A DNA stretch of 64,000 bases, taken from assembly GCA_964057225.1 (NCBI GenBank), contig OZ059894.1:14146131-14210130 (forward strand). The letters are read 5' to 3'. A program made the translations under genes and the position numbers. The notes below the pieces were generated by a model that worked only from the letters and a program-made list of their open reading frames with translations, was not told the origin of the DNA and made no database searches. Positions 51,366 to 64,000 of this stretch are shown piece after piece; the stretch's first letter is position 1; every line of letters starts with the position of its first letter. This DNA comes from Auanema rhodensis. Its lineage: Eukaryota > Nematoda > Chromadorea > Rhabditida > Rhabditidae.

Positions 51366-51607
51366 AATTGCGCAAAACATAATGCCATGAATGTATTTAT
51401 TTTAATGATACGTGATTCATTTTTTTACAAGAAGCAAAATAACCCGTTAATTGACAATTGTAAAGTTTGACCAAGAGCATGAGAATAATTGAAGTTTCAA
51501 CAGCGGACAAATGCTTGACTGTTTGAAATTGCAGAATACAAACATAATAAAGAGGTCGATAAGATGTCGCAAAGTTATTATTTGTGCAGACGAAATGAAT
51601 TTAATAT

Positions 51608-53954
51608 CTATAATTGCCATTCTTTCAGCTTTTCGTTGTAGGTGACTCCTGGAACTCTAGAGACATCCGTTTCAGATTGTGTATGTATGTCTATTGATGG
51701 GCAACTTTTCTCTCCAGACGAAATGGGTTCATAAACTAGAATAAGAATTCGATTATGAGATATCTATGAAGCCAGTACCTTTGACATCCTTATCACTTTT
51801 GAAAAACATTCTGGTCATTTCTGATAGAGTATCCTTAGATGATGTGTAGATAAGCTGATTGCAAGAGCAATACACAGGAAAACGGAGGCAACTGCAAATA
51901 GATACATTACTTTTTTTTCATTATTAAGGACTCGCCTAGATAACAATGTCAAAATACTAAGAATGTCGTTGAGATATGAATAGAACTCATTCATTTCTAC
52001 TAAACTTTCTTTATCGAACGTTTCCCAAAAAGTCAGAAGAACCTGGAAAAAATTTATTATATTACTTCATTATTATTCAGATTTCACGTGCGTAATATAA
52101 GTAATCTTGCAATAATTATAGCATAAACTATGCCATATTTGGTGCAGAAGGTTCAATTAAGAGATGTCTTGTCTCAAAATGACCACTTAGTCTGATTGCT
52201 AAGACTTGCCATAACCTCTTATTCTTCTTTTGTGTCTATGTTTTCATGTCTTATTTTCGTTCTCAACCCTCTTCTCATTTCTCACTAGTGCTCTTTCTCT
52301 ATCAGCTCATTACTCATCTGAGACTGATTTTATGCTTAAATTATGCTGTTAAGTGAAAGAGACAGCTGTGTATGGTGTTCATTCTATCCATTGTATATGG
52401 ATTAATCATTCATCTTAATGCACGTTTATGAACCACTCACCTGGGGAAATTGTGACATTAAATACATAGAGACGATGCTGATTAAGGCTCTTGTAGCATC
52501 CTAAAATAAATGCATCGTATAAGAAATATCATATTTTCTACTGACTCTCAAACTTCTGCGATTAGTAGCAACCATTACTCCATTCTTTTCATGAACACTG
52601 GTTTTGCCGTCATTTCTTTTATAATCTTTTTTCAAAGTCTAACAATGAAAATTATAAATCAATAGAATTTTCGCTAAAATTACCATAAATATAATGTAAT
52701 TCATTGCAACTAAAATGAAAAATGGGAGAATACGATCAATTACATTTCGTGTAATGAACATCCACCAAAAATGATATTCAGGAATTAGAGCCAATGGCCC
52801 AGCAATAATCTCATACTTGCTTAAAAAGACAAAATTACATTGCTGACTAAAAAAATTACTTTTACCTAAATTCACTTTCGCATTCCGGTTTATAATGCAC
52901 AGCTATTTCCCAGTAAACACATGTTTTGTATGGAATTGTAATAAGAATGCAAATCAGACTAACGGTCGGACGATGATGCTCAAGAAATCTGAATATTTCT
53001 TGTATTACTTTTTCAAATTCGAATTCTTTATTACTTTCTTAATCGAAGAACCTTGTCTCCATCAAATGTCCTAAGAAGTCGTTCAGTTGTAGCTAAAAGA
53101 ATAAGAAGCATAGATGAGAATATAGCCCAGTTGGATTCAGCTAGAACTATGCGGAAATAGGATAGAAATAAATGATAAGCTGGTACATATTGATAATAAT
53201 CCATGTATACCTAAAATATAAAAAATAATTAAATTAATATTTCGTTCGATTAAAATATTTTGAAATCGATTATACAATTTCATTTTGTTTCTCTCTCATT
53301 TCTCATGCTTTATGAGGATTTTCAGAGCTTCATTTTGTTTGTTTTTAGTCTTCGAGTATTATTCAAAATAATTCTTCATGCTAAATTTACATGAATAATC
53401 GGTCAGTGCATAGTCTGTGGTTTCCAAATTTTAAGGAAACATGTGAGAGGAGAGATTATGTATAAAACTAATAGGTTGATCGTTATCATTGGATTTAAAA
53501 ATCGATTTGTTTTCATAATTAATCTAGATTTTAGTTCAATATGAAGTGATTATTTACCGGAAGTGACATAACAGCCAAATAGTTAAAAGCCATAATGGTG
53601 TCGAGTACGGCAAGGATACCGAAGTAGAAAACAGATGATCGTCTGCAAAAAACTCAACGTAATTGAAATATCTTTGAGCTTGCTTATTGAATGGACTATA
53701 GCCCAAAAACGAAATAGAGACTACCTGATAGTTTTTTTTGTCAAAAAGACAATAGTGAAAAATGTATTGAAAATTATTGATAACATAGCAATCATTGTTG
53801 CGAAAACTCCTATCAGATAAATTTTTCCTTCAATGAATTCTGTTCCCTGTAGAGATTTTACAAAATTAAACCAATGAAAAAAAAACTTTTCTCTAACCAA
53901 GTATTCACAATGAGTTGCGTTGTCGTCATCATAATAGATTAGATCTTCATCCAT
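51608..53954 (-). CDS. Rhodopsin-type GPCR, FMRFamide-receptor-like neuropeptide receptor
   Basis: Eleven exons (53954-53898, 53846-53725, 53642-53558, 53210-53035, 52988-52866, 52819-52684, 52638-52546, 52500-52441, 52042-51936, 51891-51779, 51735-51608) total 1200 nt, giving 399 aa. The extracellular N terminus is acidic with an N-glycosylation site (DDDNATHCEYL). Seven membrane segments follow: TM1 YLIGVFATMIAMLSIIFNTF, TM2 FGILAVLDTIMAFNYLAV, TM3 SMLLILLATTERLLRTF (ER-L in place of DRY), TM4 VSLICILITIPYK, TM5 NVIDRILPFFILVAMNYIIF, TM6 LISIVSMYLMSQFPQVLLTF and TM7 SCLRFPVYCSC. An ECL2 cysteine lies in KPECES. The pattern suits worm frpr-type peptide receptors. The ligand is unknown. Intron 9 (51892-51935) begins with GC. 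The start follows an acceptor by 5 nt, so upstream exons are possible. Confidence 0.85.
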
Positions 53955-56900
53955 TATTTCTAAAGTAGTAAATTACTGAAATAGATTGAAAAAAATATTT
54001 ATAAGCGACACGAGAATTAAAGTACGGAAGAAAAATTAAAAAAAATTGACAATTGAATTATATGGAATGTTTGATATATCAAACATCAACTTTTTCAAAA
54101 TGATATACATACAGATATACAAGAAAATGACATAATGATTTCAAACCAAAAATCAAATGTTGTGTTTTCAAAATTTAAATTTGATTTTAAAAAACCCAAT
54201 GTTATTTGTGAACCTACCCTTATGATATTTTAAATTTTATTAATTGCTCGCTGCACATAGTAGTATAGCTGTTTTTTTGTTCAAAAACGATGAACTACTG
54301 ATGAATTTAACCATTTAAATATATAATATTCAATTATCATATTATAAATTATGAATAAGGAACATATCTATACTGCTGAAGATTTGCAGATGATGCTTAA
54401 TTGAGAAGATTTAGCAATGCGAACGATAAAAAAAGATATTGATGATGATGAAAAGAGGAAATATGAATATTATTGAGGAAATCGAGAGATCTATTAAAGT
54501 TTCCTTCAAGCAATTCCAACATAAACAATATGATGAAGATGATGAGTATACTAAGCAGTAGAAGTTTGAAAAATTGATTAAATTCACGTATACTTCTTCA
54601 ATACATAGAGAGGAGAGGATTTCTATTCATGGAATCGACAGATTAGAAAAAGATTTTAGCTGACTAGAGTTGACGAAATTTATCGATGACATCTGGAACT
54701 GACACATAAAGCATCTGAAGGTATATGTTAGCAAACTGCTGACTGCAACATTGATGAATATGATGAGCATGATAGGCTATGAAGCTGTCGAGAGAGTACG
54801 GCAAGATGAACGGTGATCAGTGATGCTAAGTCACACTAATAATACCAGTATTTAAATCAATTTTTATAGGTTCGAAACACAAGTAGTAACTAAGATAACA
54901 ATGTTTCTGCAAAAGTTGGTCAGAATTAGAGTTATTTACATGCAAAAAACTTTTGTTGCTTGTTATAAGTTTCAGGCAAAAAACTCAAAGTAGAAAAAAT
55001 ACAGAAAATTCATATACAGCCTGATTCAAGAAACGTTGAATAAGTGATCAGTAATTTTTGGACCAAGAATCTCCCTCCTCCTCTTTACTCAAGATGCACA
55101 TTTACCTCCTTCTCATGATTAGGACTTCAGGCTATTTCCTCTTTTTTTGAACAAGTTTTTTTTTGTCCTAAGTAGATTAGTAGTCATAAGGAAAGTTCAA
55201 ATAGGCGATAATTAATTTGAAAATAATGTAATAGAGAGATAAGAATAGAAGTGAAGAAAATAAAATCTTCGACTTGAAAATCTTTTTTTTTTGACACCTC
55301 TCTTCAAAGGTTCAAGGAAACCGATCTATTGGAGGTTTGAAAAGAAGAGAAAAGAAGAAGAGTGGATATTGAAGTTTGACATGTACAACAACTAATTTGA
55401 AGACTGATTATGAAGTTCCGCTTATAAAAATATGGTCGAGATTTTTATAGAATTGGTTTAATTGCAAGAAAACGAGGAAACTAAATACTTGGTTTCTGTG
55501 AAAGAAATAAACTGAAATCAAATGAAAATGAATGTATTAGTCATTGAGATATTCAATAGTTAACATCGTAATAGTAATGGCGGCTGTAGAGAATCAATTT
55601 CAATTTTTAGATGATGTGGTCATTCAATAATTTAGTTAGTAGAATAACATAATAAAAAAACTAACTATGCAATATGAGTGAAAAATGGAAATCAATTATC
55701 TTTCTATCTCAGTTGAAAAAAATGAGTGGAAAGATGAGAGAAAGTGAGAGGAAGTTAGATTGTTAACTGAAAACAAAAGGAAGAATTTTAGTACTTCTCC
55801 TTTTTCTCTTCCTTTTTTTCTTTATTTGAATGCATTTTTCAAACAATTTTTTTATTCAGCCTTGATTGGATATTCGATGAAAAGTATCACCATTTGTTAG
55901 GTTCAAGACATGAAAAAGAGTCTTTTCTTTTTCAAGTTTATTGCCTTACAGCTAAAAGTTGGCTAGCATACATGGATATGATTAGTCGGCAAGGTTAATG
56001 TGTTACAACAAATTGTTTATTTATTATAAGAAAAGGAATAAATAAAATTTCCAACAAAAATTAATTAAAAGAAAACCTCCATAAATGTAATTTTATAAGG
56101 ATTTTCAGGCTATTAAATATTTGTAAATATACAAATATTTCATTTACATTTGCATAATTTCACGTACGGAAGTGAAATTTGAATTCTCATAGAGCAAGCT
56201 CACCTTTATTTCTACAAATGTGTTAAACGGTTGTTCTTCGTTTTAAGTTCAAATCTTCAAATATGTTGAGGACCCTCTTACTAAGAAATACTTAACAGCT
56301 AGACTGCTTCTTCAAATGACCTTTCTCCTCTGAGTAGAAATAGACGATAAGTTCTTTTACTACATAGACATCCATTTTTAATATTACATAGCGAACTTTT
56401 CAAATCTAGAAACTTAACAAAAATTGATGTGGGAATTATTTTTACCTTTTCCTTTATGAATTCAATTTTTGCCTTTCAATTAGATTTTCAGGGATTGTGA
56501 GATCAAAATATCTATCGAAAACGTAAGATCAAACCAAGATTTTGATTTCTTTCTAGTAATTGAAAACAATGCTAATCACTGCATATCAATCAAATGATTT
56601 GTAGAATAAATATAAATTGTTCTAGTTGTTACATGAAGATATGTACATAAGTTTGTGTGAACATCAGCTATATCATGAACAACATGAAGATATTTCATGA
56701 CTATAATCTCGAACAGGACAATGATTGATTTTGTTGCTCACAGACATTTGTGAATTAAAGAATGTTTTAGAATGTTACTATCAAAATTATATATCAGCAA
56801 ATTTTTCAAAATTTCGAATCTTAAGCTTTAAACTCAGGAGAAAAGACAACAAAAAAAACTATTAAAAATTCAGATAAAGAATAAATTAAGATAATAAGCA

Positions 56901-58311
56901 TGAAAACGGAAAGACGAGGAACAACATGAGTAAACAGGTAACGATTGCGGATTGACATCTTGCCGATGGTCCAACAAATGTCTCGAAAAGTATAGGCAAG
57001 AAGTTACAAATTCTTATAGTAATAGAATAAATAAATCATTGATTTCTAGGATTAATAACTGAACATGTGAATATATTTAATCTAGCATAGAAACAATAAA
57101 ACATAAATAATGAATAACCTTTATTTTCTAAAATAAATGTAATTTGATTTTAATATTAAGACAATAGATTCTTTTGAAATATAAAAAGATTTTATAATTA
57201 TATGCTTTGAATAACAGAATTCTTCTTTTTTCTATAATATAGAGAGACAAAAATATTGTAATAATGATTAAAGATGTCATGAAGAAAGTGTAGGCAGAGT
57301 AATAGAAAAACGAAAAATAAACTGAAGTGAGTGTGAATATATTGAAGTTGTGTATGAGGTTTGTATACAACTTTAGAGCATTTATTCAAATACATCAAAG
57401 TTTCTTTTATCATTGGATAGTACAGACGAAATACGAAAAGAGCAGCAAAATGTTAGAATCTTTTGAATAATATAACGTTGTTGCTCTTTAATTGCTTCTA
57501 ATCGCCATATTTTTTGGAAGCAATACACGTCTGTAACTCTTTGTTCTCTTATTTCTTTTTCTCCCTTTCCCTTTGCTCTTTTTTCTTGCTACGTTAAAGA
57601 CTGATGCACGTAAATATGTTTAAGATTACACTTGTAAAAAATAATTTTTTTTCCAAAAAAGGTCACCAATACGTTGTATGTATTCAATTCAAAAATGAAA
57701 AACGACTAATTTGGACCATTTTAATTCATTTCTTTATCTTTTCCAATTCCAAAATCAGAAACATGTTTTCGTTTTTTAGGCAAGCATTATCTTGATCAGC
57801 TGCTTAATAGGTAACAACATAAAATGCTTTAGAAACAATTTAAATTTTTACATTAAATAGCAAATATTCTAAGAATTATAAAGAGAAGTTCAAGGATCTC
57901 AAAAAATGTCATTTAATTTGATTTTTTCTTCCAATTTTAAGACAGATTTATGTTTTCATCAGAGCAGTAATTTTGCAATTTTGTTTTGATAAAATTATTT
58001 ATAAAATATTAAGTAAGATAGTAATATATAAAGAAAAGTAAAAAAATTAAAGTTTTTTCATATGAAATAATAAAAATATTTTACATAACAATAAAATAGA
58101 AGAGCAGATCGAGTAGACAATAGTTAAAAGAACGGATGAGATCTCAGGAGGCGTGTACACGGATGAGCTTGAAATAAAGCTTTTTATTAGATTTGAATAA
58201 AAGATTTCTTTTTTTAGTTTATTGAGTAAATAAATATATCGAAATAGGTATATTTCATCAATAAATAATGAGAAATGCTCTGACAGTTGAAGTTAAAAAC
58301 AGAACATTTAC

Positions 58312-58393
58312 CATTTAGTTCCTTGTTTTCTATCTCGAAATCTTCATAATTATCAAATTCTGAATCCAGGCATTTATCATCACAATTTTCCTG
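58312..58393 (-). other. Candidate upstream coding exon of the GPCR
   Basis: An open stretch encodes Cys/Asp/Glu-rich sequence (CDDKCLDSEFDNYEDFEIEN) and ends AATG|GTAAATG. Joining it to the acceptor 5 nt before the GPCR ATG keeps frame (KELN-EIMDEDL) and extends the already acidic N terminus, across a 4.35 kb intron. A hydrophobic 14-residue start (MFFVVLINYSLLTY, 58499-58458) could precede it. Phase match alone happens by chance one time in three. Confidence 0.3.
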
Positions 58394-60455
58394 CTTTTCA
58401 CAAGCACATTATCGTTCATCGTTCATGTTTAAAAATCATGGAAGTGTTTGAAAGTACATAAGTCAGTAGGGAATAATTTATCAGAACTACGAAGAACATT
58501 GTGGACCAAGGGTCACGTTTGTTCTAACAAAAAGTAAAATAGAAAGTTATATCGGATTCTTACAGATATGATAACTTTTTGAAAAATTGATTTATAGATA
58601 TTCTAGATAAGAATGATAGGCATTGCAATTTTATGCTGTTAAAAATCAAAAAACCTTGTGCACTCTATGGAAGAAAATATGGCTTAAGTCCCAGAAGGGC
58701 AAACGGAATGATCTAAAAGGATAAGAATTCTACAAAATCGTAGGCTCTCGGACGATGATTCGGATGTTAGAAATATACGTTAAGAGCATTCAAAACATCA
58801 GAATTATGTGTTCTGAATGTTTTCTGATGAATGGCATCAATCATATTTTAATGATGTTGTCGTCGATGCTGCTCGTAGACCAACATGTTGAATGAACTCT
58901 CTAAATGTTCTTTAGTTATCGGATGTCTCATCGTATATCAAGTACAAATTTACTGATTTTTTCCATATTATAATACTATATTGAGATGAATTCAGGAAGT
59001 TTGAACTCTATTTCAAGAATAAAGAACTAAAATAGAATATTTTAGGAAATTGACCGGACAATTCTATGGAAATAGAATTTCCTCCTGCTTGTCATAAATT
59101 TTGTTTGACATATTCGAATTTTAGCACAAATAAAATCAGAATTTTAAAGGTTCGGGAAATATTCATTTCATAAGATGATGTTTGTTTCATAAAAATAACC
59201 TTTAGAGAGGATTTAATTTAAATTCAATAAAAAAACTAAAATAAGTTCACATGAAGTGTAAGAAAGTAACAATAAAAATAAGATGAAAGTTGAAACTTTA
59301 GTGAAAATGAAGATATGAATAACAGTGGCTTTCTGTTCTATGTAAGTAGATACAGTACCTAACAAACATATATATATATTCAAATATAAGTTATTATGAC
59401 GAGAAGAATAAGAAGATTTTCCAGTAATTATGTGTTGTTGGATTTGAGATTTTCGGAAGGGGAGGTCGAAAAAATAATTATGTGAAGTAAAAGTTTAATT
59501 TGTAAAAAACTATATTTACACTTTGTGTTTTCGAGCCATTGAAACGAAAACTGTTGGAAAGTCATTACTAAGTATCCATAGCGTGAGAAATCAAGCGGAA
59601 AATCTGAAGAAGAGATGAAAGAAAAAAACCAAAAAAAGAATGAAGCAGGATAATTTGATTTTTCCTTTCTCATCTTGCACCCACGAAAACGTTGTGATGA
59701 AGAATCTTTGTTCATTATATTTAGTTATAGGATGAATGATCAGAAAAAGGAAAAGATCTATTCGTTTGGTCAAAAATAGAACTTTCGTTGATGCTTGAAA
59801 GAAAAAAAATATTTACAAAAGTATTTGAATTAATGAATAAAGTAAGATCCGTAATAGGTTCACCATACCTAGGTGGTTCTTCACTTATTTTTGGAGCAAA
59901 AATTTGTGACATGTTTATGCTACAACTACAATTGCAAAGAAAAAAAACATTTTCTAAAAGTAAAATAAAGAGCTACCTACAAAATAAGAAATACTACCAG
60001 AAAGAATAGCATATATTCAATAAAAAAAGGTAAAACGAAGTAAAAAACGAAAAAGAGAATCGTAGAAAGGACAAGCAGCTCGAAAATATAAAAATAATAG
60101 TTTATGTATATAACCTTACAAAGATGCTGAAAATTCCAATGTAATTAATGAAATATTGTTTGAAATATTATTCGAAATAAGGTTTTTGAATCCGATTTCA
60201 TCATATTATTATCGAAAAATGGTTAATCATTCTTTTCATTAAACTTTCTTATAGTTAGAGAAATGAATAGATGTTGAAACTTACATATATGAATACTACT
60301 CATAATGTAATCTGCATACTGATATTGTCTTGTTTATTGAAAACCTTATTGTAATTTTGTTTTGTTTTTTGTCTAACAGAGATGTTTAAAACTACAAAAC
60401 AGCTGTTTTTTTTACCTCTTGAACCTTAACGGCCACCTGGGTGTTCTTGTTATAT

Positions 60456-60498
60456 CATAGCATGTGCTTGAAATTTTATCTCAAAGGCACATGCTATG
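60456..60498. repeat. 12-bp perfect inverted repeat
   Basis: CATAGCATGTGC (60456-60467) and GCACATGCTATG (60487-60498) are exact complements. An inner TTGA/TCAA pair extends the stem around a 2-nt bulge. The total is 43 nt, short for a microRNA precursor. Confidence 0.65.
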
Positions 60499-61130
60499 TT
60501 GAAAGAAAGAGAATCGAACAGGTAAAGTTTGTGAACAAAACTGCTATTATTCTAAGAAATTACAGGTATATTGATGAATGTTATAGTTTCTATATATCTT
60601 GTATGATATCATAGTTTATATAAAAGTTACATCTTATAAATAAACAAATGATTATGATATGACATGTATTAACTAAATAATTTATGAACTGATTGAGCAA
60701 AGTAGAAACATCTTCATTCATTCTATTCTGGATAAACTACTGAAAAACAAAGTGTTTCTTGATTTTCTCAATCAAATACTTTTGAAAAGTGTATTTAAGA
60801 ATAGTAAGACTAACAAAAGAGGAAATGGCTTTCAAAGATCAAACTCGAATAAGACGATTAAAGGGTAAGTAATGCAACTGTCTTTTCAAGCTTTAATGGA
60901 TAATGGTGATGTCTTGAAATATACGAAAACTAATAGTGACGTGATTATACGTGTAAGATTACACGCCAAATCCACGTTTTTTTTGAAAAATAAGTTAACA
61001 AGATAATGATATCATAATTGAATACTGACTAACAAAATGTGAATAAACCACATTTTTGAGATAAACATTTAGATTTTGAGTTGATGAATAGATGTTTTAT
61101 AGAATGAAGAATTTTAATATAAATTTATAC

Positions 61131-61215
61131 TAATATATATATATATATTTACATAAATATAGAGCAAATATATATATATATATATGTGTATATGTATATT
61201 ACATATATATTTGTA
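61131..61215. repeat. AT/TATATG simple-repeat tract
   Basis: Runs of alternating AT broken by ATATGTGTATATG-type variants. Confidence 0.85.
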
Positions 61216-64000
61216 TATTTATCAAAAAATATATTTTAAAAATTAAAAATATTTAAATAAAATAATAATAATAGATAGATTGTTCTTTGTTTCTTTGTCT
61301 TATGTTTCTCTCTATCTCTCATTCTCTCTTTCTCAAATATGCTCTCTTTCTTCAAGTCTTTAAACAAATAAGGAATAAGATCAAGAGAAGTCCAGTTCGA
61401 GGACATATCTATAATCAAAATCTTAAAACTATGATATTGAGATGCTTATGCTGATAAACATTTTTATATCTGAAATTCTGTCAGTTGTCAGGAAGTATTT
61501 GGAAGAAAGCAGAACATCTGACAAGTTTTGACCAGAAGAATTGCTCATATCTACCATGTTGAAATGATGTGATACAAGCTCAAAATATCTGTTTGCAGAG
61601 ATATTTTAGAAAAAAACAAAGAAAATTGATATTTTCAAGTTAAAAAAAGCAATTTATTACTCCTATGATTAAAGCCTATAATTGCTTTTTATGTCAAATC
61701 TGAAAAATATTTAACCAAAATTTTTTTCTTAAAAAATTTTTGGTACAACTTCTCTTCTTTTCTAATGTAGTGGGAGCTTTAAACTTCTGACTCAATGAAG
61801 AGCTTCAGAGGCATGAACATGAAATTTTGATGAAGAACACAAGCTAATGTCAAGTAATGAAAGGCTGACAGAAGAAATGAGGGAACCTTAGAATCTAAGC
61901 CTCTGAATGCCCCCTGAGGAGCTGAAAGAGGTTCATCTTTCGTCAAACAAATGAAGTATTCTGGAATATATATATAAATATTTTTTTTATATTTCTAAGA
62001 ATAACAGGACAGGCCAACCCAACTTTTGACAGTTTACGGTCTATCAAGGGACTAATTCGTCATCAGACAACTGCTGGAGATCATTTAAGACCACGTTTTT
62101 TCTGTTAATTTGTATATAAAGAAAGAGCAGATCAATGAAAGATTCAAAATATAAGAAGAAAACGACTGACTGAAGCAGACAAGATATAAGCTATGATCAA
62201 GTTATATTGAAAAGAGAGGTTTGAAAGAAAAATAAAAATAATTAAAAGGTTGTGTGATTAAATAACATAAAATTAATATCATGCTTCCATGTAAAAGGAC
62301 AAAAACGGAACAAAATAATGTAAAAACCAAGCTGTTAATGAACAATTCTGAGAATGTCGTAAAATCATTTATGCAACTCAATATTGATACTTCAAAAAAT
62401 GCCCTTAAGGTATTGAGAAATGTTTGTAAAGAGGGTGGAGTTCATATGTGGCTCGTGTGATGAATGAATAACTAAGTGAAAATTGCAAAACCTCCAACAA
62501 ACTTTAAGCAAAAAATAGAGTTTGAATAGGCTTTCGTGAGTGCCAGATAATAATTATAATTTTGAGATCAGAGTTGGTCAGTAAAACTACTACATCAGTC
62601 CTTGTTTGCAATATTGGCAATGCAAAAAAAAGTTTTAAAAGTTGCAAAAAATGTTGTTTCCTTTCATTTAATGTGAAAAAAAGAATTGAGAAGTGGAAGG
62701 CAAACAAACAGTTAAGAGTCAAAGCTCACCAAGAGAGGTTAACGAATCCAACTCAATTTTTTCCTGACATCAAGATGAGTTTTAAATAAATTTAAGAGTA
62801 AAGTGGGTGTGTAGAGTAGCTTTGCTTCAAACCTTAAGAAGGATTTGAATAATTCTTTTAATTTTTTGTGAGAAAATGTAGTCATCTAGAATAGTTAAAT
62901 AATTGTATCTATTTATATAGTTATCTATATACTTATATAGTATAATATAATTTTCTTATATGAATACAGGTTGACAGTGAAGTTATTAATCTAAAACAAG
63001 TGAACGAGTTATTATCTCATTAAATTTTATATGATTATATGTATATAATATATATAGATTACGGTATACAGATATATGAATAATCAGAAAAGATTATTTA
63101 ATTTAAAATAATTTGAACTTTATCAATTAAATAGAATATTGCATTATAACTTGCAACTAAAAAAGAAATTAGCTTGAAATTTTGAAGGACATTTGAACTT
63201 CAAAAACATTTCCGACAGTTTTATGTTGGACATTTCGCTTAAATTAAAAATATTATTTACATCCTGTGAATAGATCTATTTCCATAAGATATAAGATACT
63301 TTAAGGAAGAAAAAAAAAAGAAAAATTAACAATGAAATAGATATACTATATATATATCTTGAAATATGAATATAATATTTAAGGTTAATGTTAGTTATAA
63401 CGTTTGTTTGGATAATTTGATCCATGTTTAGTTATTTTGTCTGAATCTTTTTCGAAGGTCTACTTGGAAGTGGAACGGAAATGGAAAAAAACAAGCCAAA
63501 GATCAATTGTGATTTTAAAGATCAAATTTATATATTTGAAAATCTATTTTTCATTATTTTAATGACGTCAGTCAAATGTACTAGAGAGTTATAAATAATT
63601 TATGCATATTAAATTTAAAGAATAAGTTTGGGATAAATAAAATCTTATTGATCAAGCTTTAGTTGGTTTAAACTTTTGGGAAATAACGTTACAATCTTAG
63701 TGATGGTTCGATGTTTCTTAATGAAAATAGAGATTCATGAAAATTCGAAAGGCAAAGCTTTAATTCTTGATGTGAAGATTATAATAAATACAAAATTTAC
63801 TTCTAAAAGTATATTGAAAATAGAAAATAAAGAATAATGAAATGAAAGATATTCTGAGGATTCACTCACATCTGAGATGAGGGGGTGGATGATGAGTAGA
63901 CGGGGAGGTGATGAAGACGGAATAGTCAAGAAAATGAATTGACTAAACCATCATTGGAAAATTGAACTTCAAACATCTAATATCATCAGGAATTAACATA

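Larger units (their letters stand above)
53955..64000. other. 10 kb very AT-rich region, possibly 5' part of the GPCR gene
   Basis: No gene is supportable with confidence. Many parts of the plus strand are A-rich (for example 59220-59280), as expected if T-rich introns of a minus-strand transcript run through here. Short open islands with acceptor and donor signals on the minus strand occur at 58312-58499, 59520-59912 and 61780-61970. Simple AT repeats and one perfect hairpin are also present. No transposon termini, RNA genes or conserved protein motifs were found. Confidence 0.4.

Noticed and set aside
54351-54480. Plus-strand ATG-started run (MNKEHIYTAEDLQMML) with stops soon after
   Set aside because: Looked like a decayed gene, but stops follow quickly, no splice signals restore frame and no family is recognisable.
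59788-60009. 73-codon plus-strand open frame
   Set aside because: Lys/Gln/Tyr-rich tail from A-rich DNA, no homology, and a better minus-strand reading overlaps it.
62562-62789. 75-codon plus-strand open frame rich in Lys and Cys
   Set aside because: No family match or splice context; composition fits A-rich noise.

Overview
The window is nuclear DNA of a chromadorean (rhabditid-type) nematode. The evidence is AT-rich sequence, genes cut by many short introns (mostly 40-60 nt) with T-rich TTTCAG acceptors, a TTTCAG- or TTTTAG-type acceptor just before most start codons (as expected for spliced-leader trans-splicing), alternating strands and close gene spacing. I cannot name the species from the sequence. 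I rebuilt exon structures by hand. For all but one of the genes whose exons I summed, the spliced length is an exact multiple of three.

Layout, left to right: a BTBD9 homologue (-, 1296-3766); DLST, the 2-oxoglutarate dehydrogenase E2 subunit (+, 4165-6279), with a tRNA-like element in an intron; two unrecognised multi-pass membrane proteins (-, 6709-7723 and 8107-9053); tRNA-Val(UAC) (+, 11032-11103); a type II membrane protein with a long charged coiled coil and an HtrL/YibB domain (+, 14718-17326); an RMD/RMDN TPR protein (-, 17663-18783); SF3B2 (+, 19124-21528) followed closely by ZPR1 (+, 21764-23691); a 1-acylglycerol-3-phosphate acyltransferase (-, 23900-25800); a 7.4 kb gap with a cluster of NFI-type palindromes and a likely 5' leader exon; an unrecognised acidic/basic nuclear-type protein (+, 33206-36316); YIF1 (+, 38087-39832); an MCRIP/FAM195-like gene with a +1 frame break (+, 40921-43471); a coiled-coil protein (-, 44146-46319); HSP90 (-, 46765-49199) and FAM50/XAP5 (+, 49974-51365), which share a divergent promoter rich in heat-shock elements; a rhodopsin-type peptide GPCR (-, 51608-53954); and 10 kb of very AT-rich DNA that may hold distant 5' exons of the GPCR.

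Most recognisable genes are housekeeping: TCA cycle, splicing (SF3B2, FAM50), translation and growth (ZPR1), phospholipid synthesis, ER-Golgi traffic and protein folding. They share no single pathway. SF3B2-ZPR1 and the two small membrane-protein genes are spaced like nematode operon partners. The most unusual points are: five GC-AG introns in five different genes; four perfect TGGC-N5-GCCA palindromes within 1.9 kb; the HtrL/YibB domain on a charged-helix stalk; a 12-bp perfect hairpin just after a stop codon; and the one-base frame break in the MCRIP-like gene.
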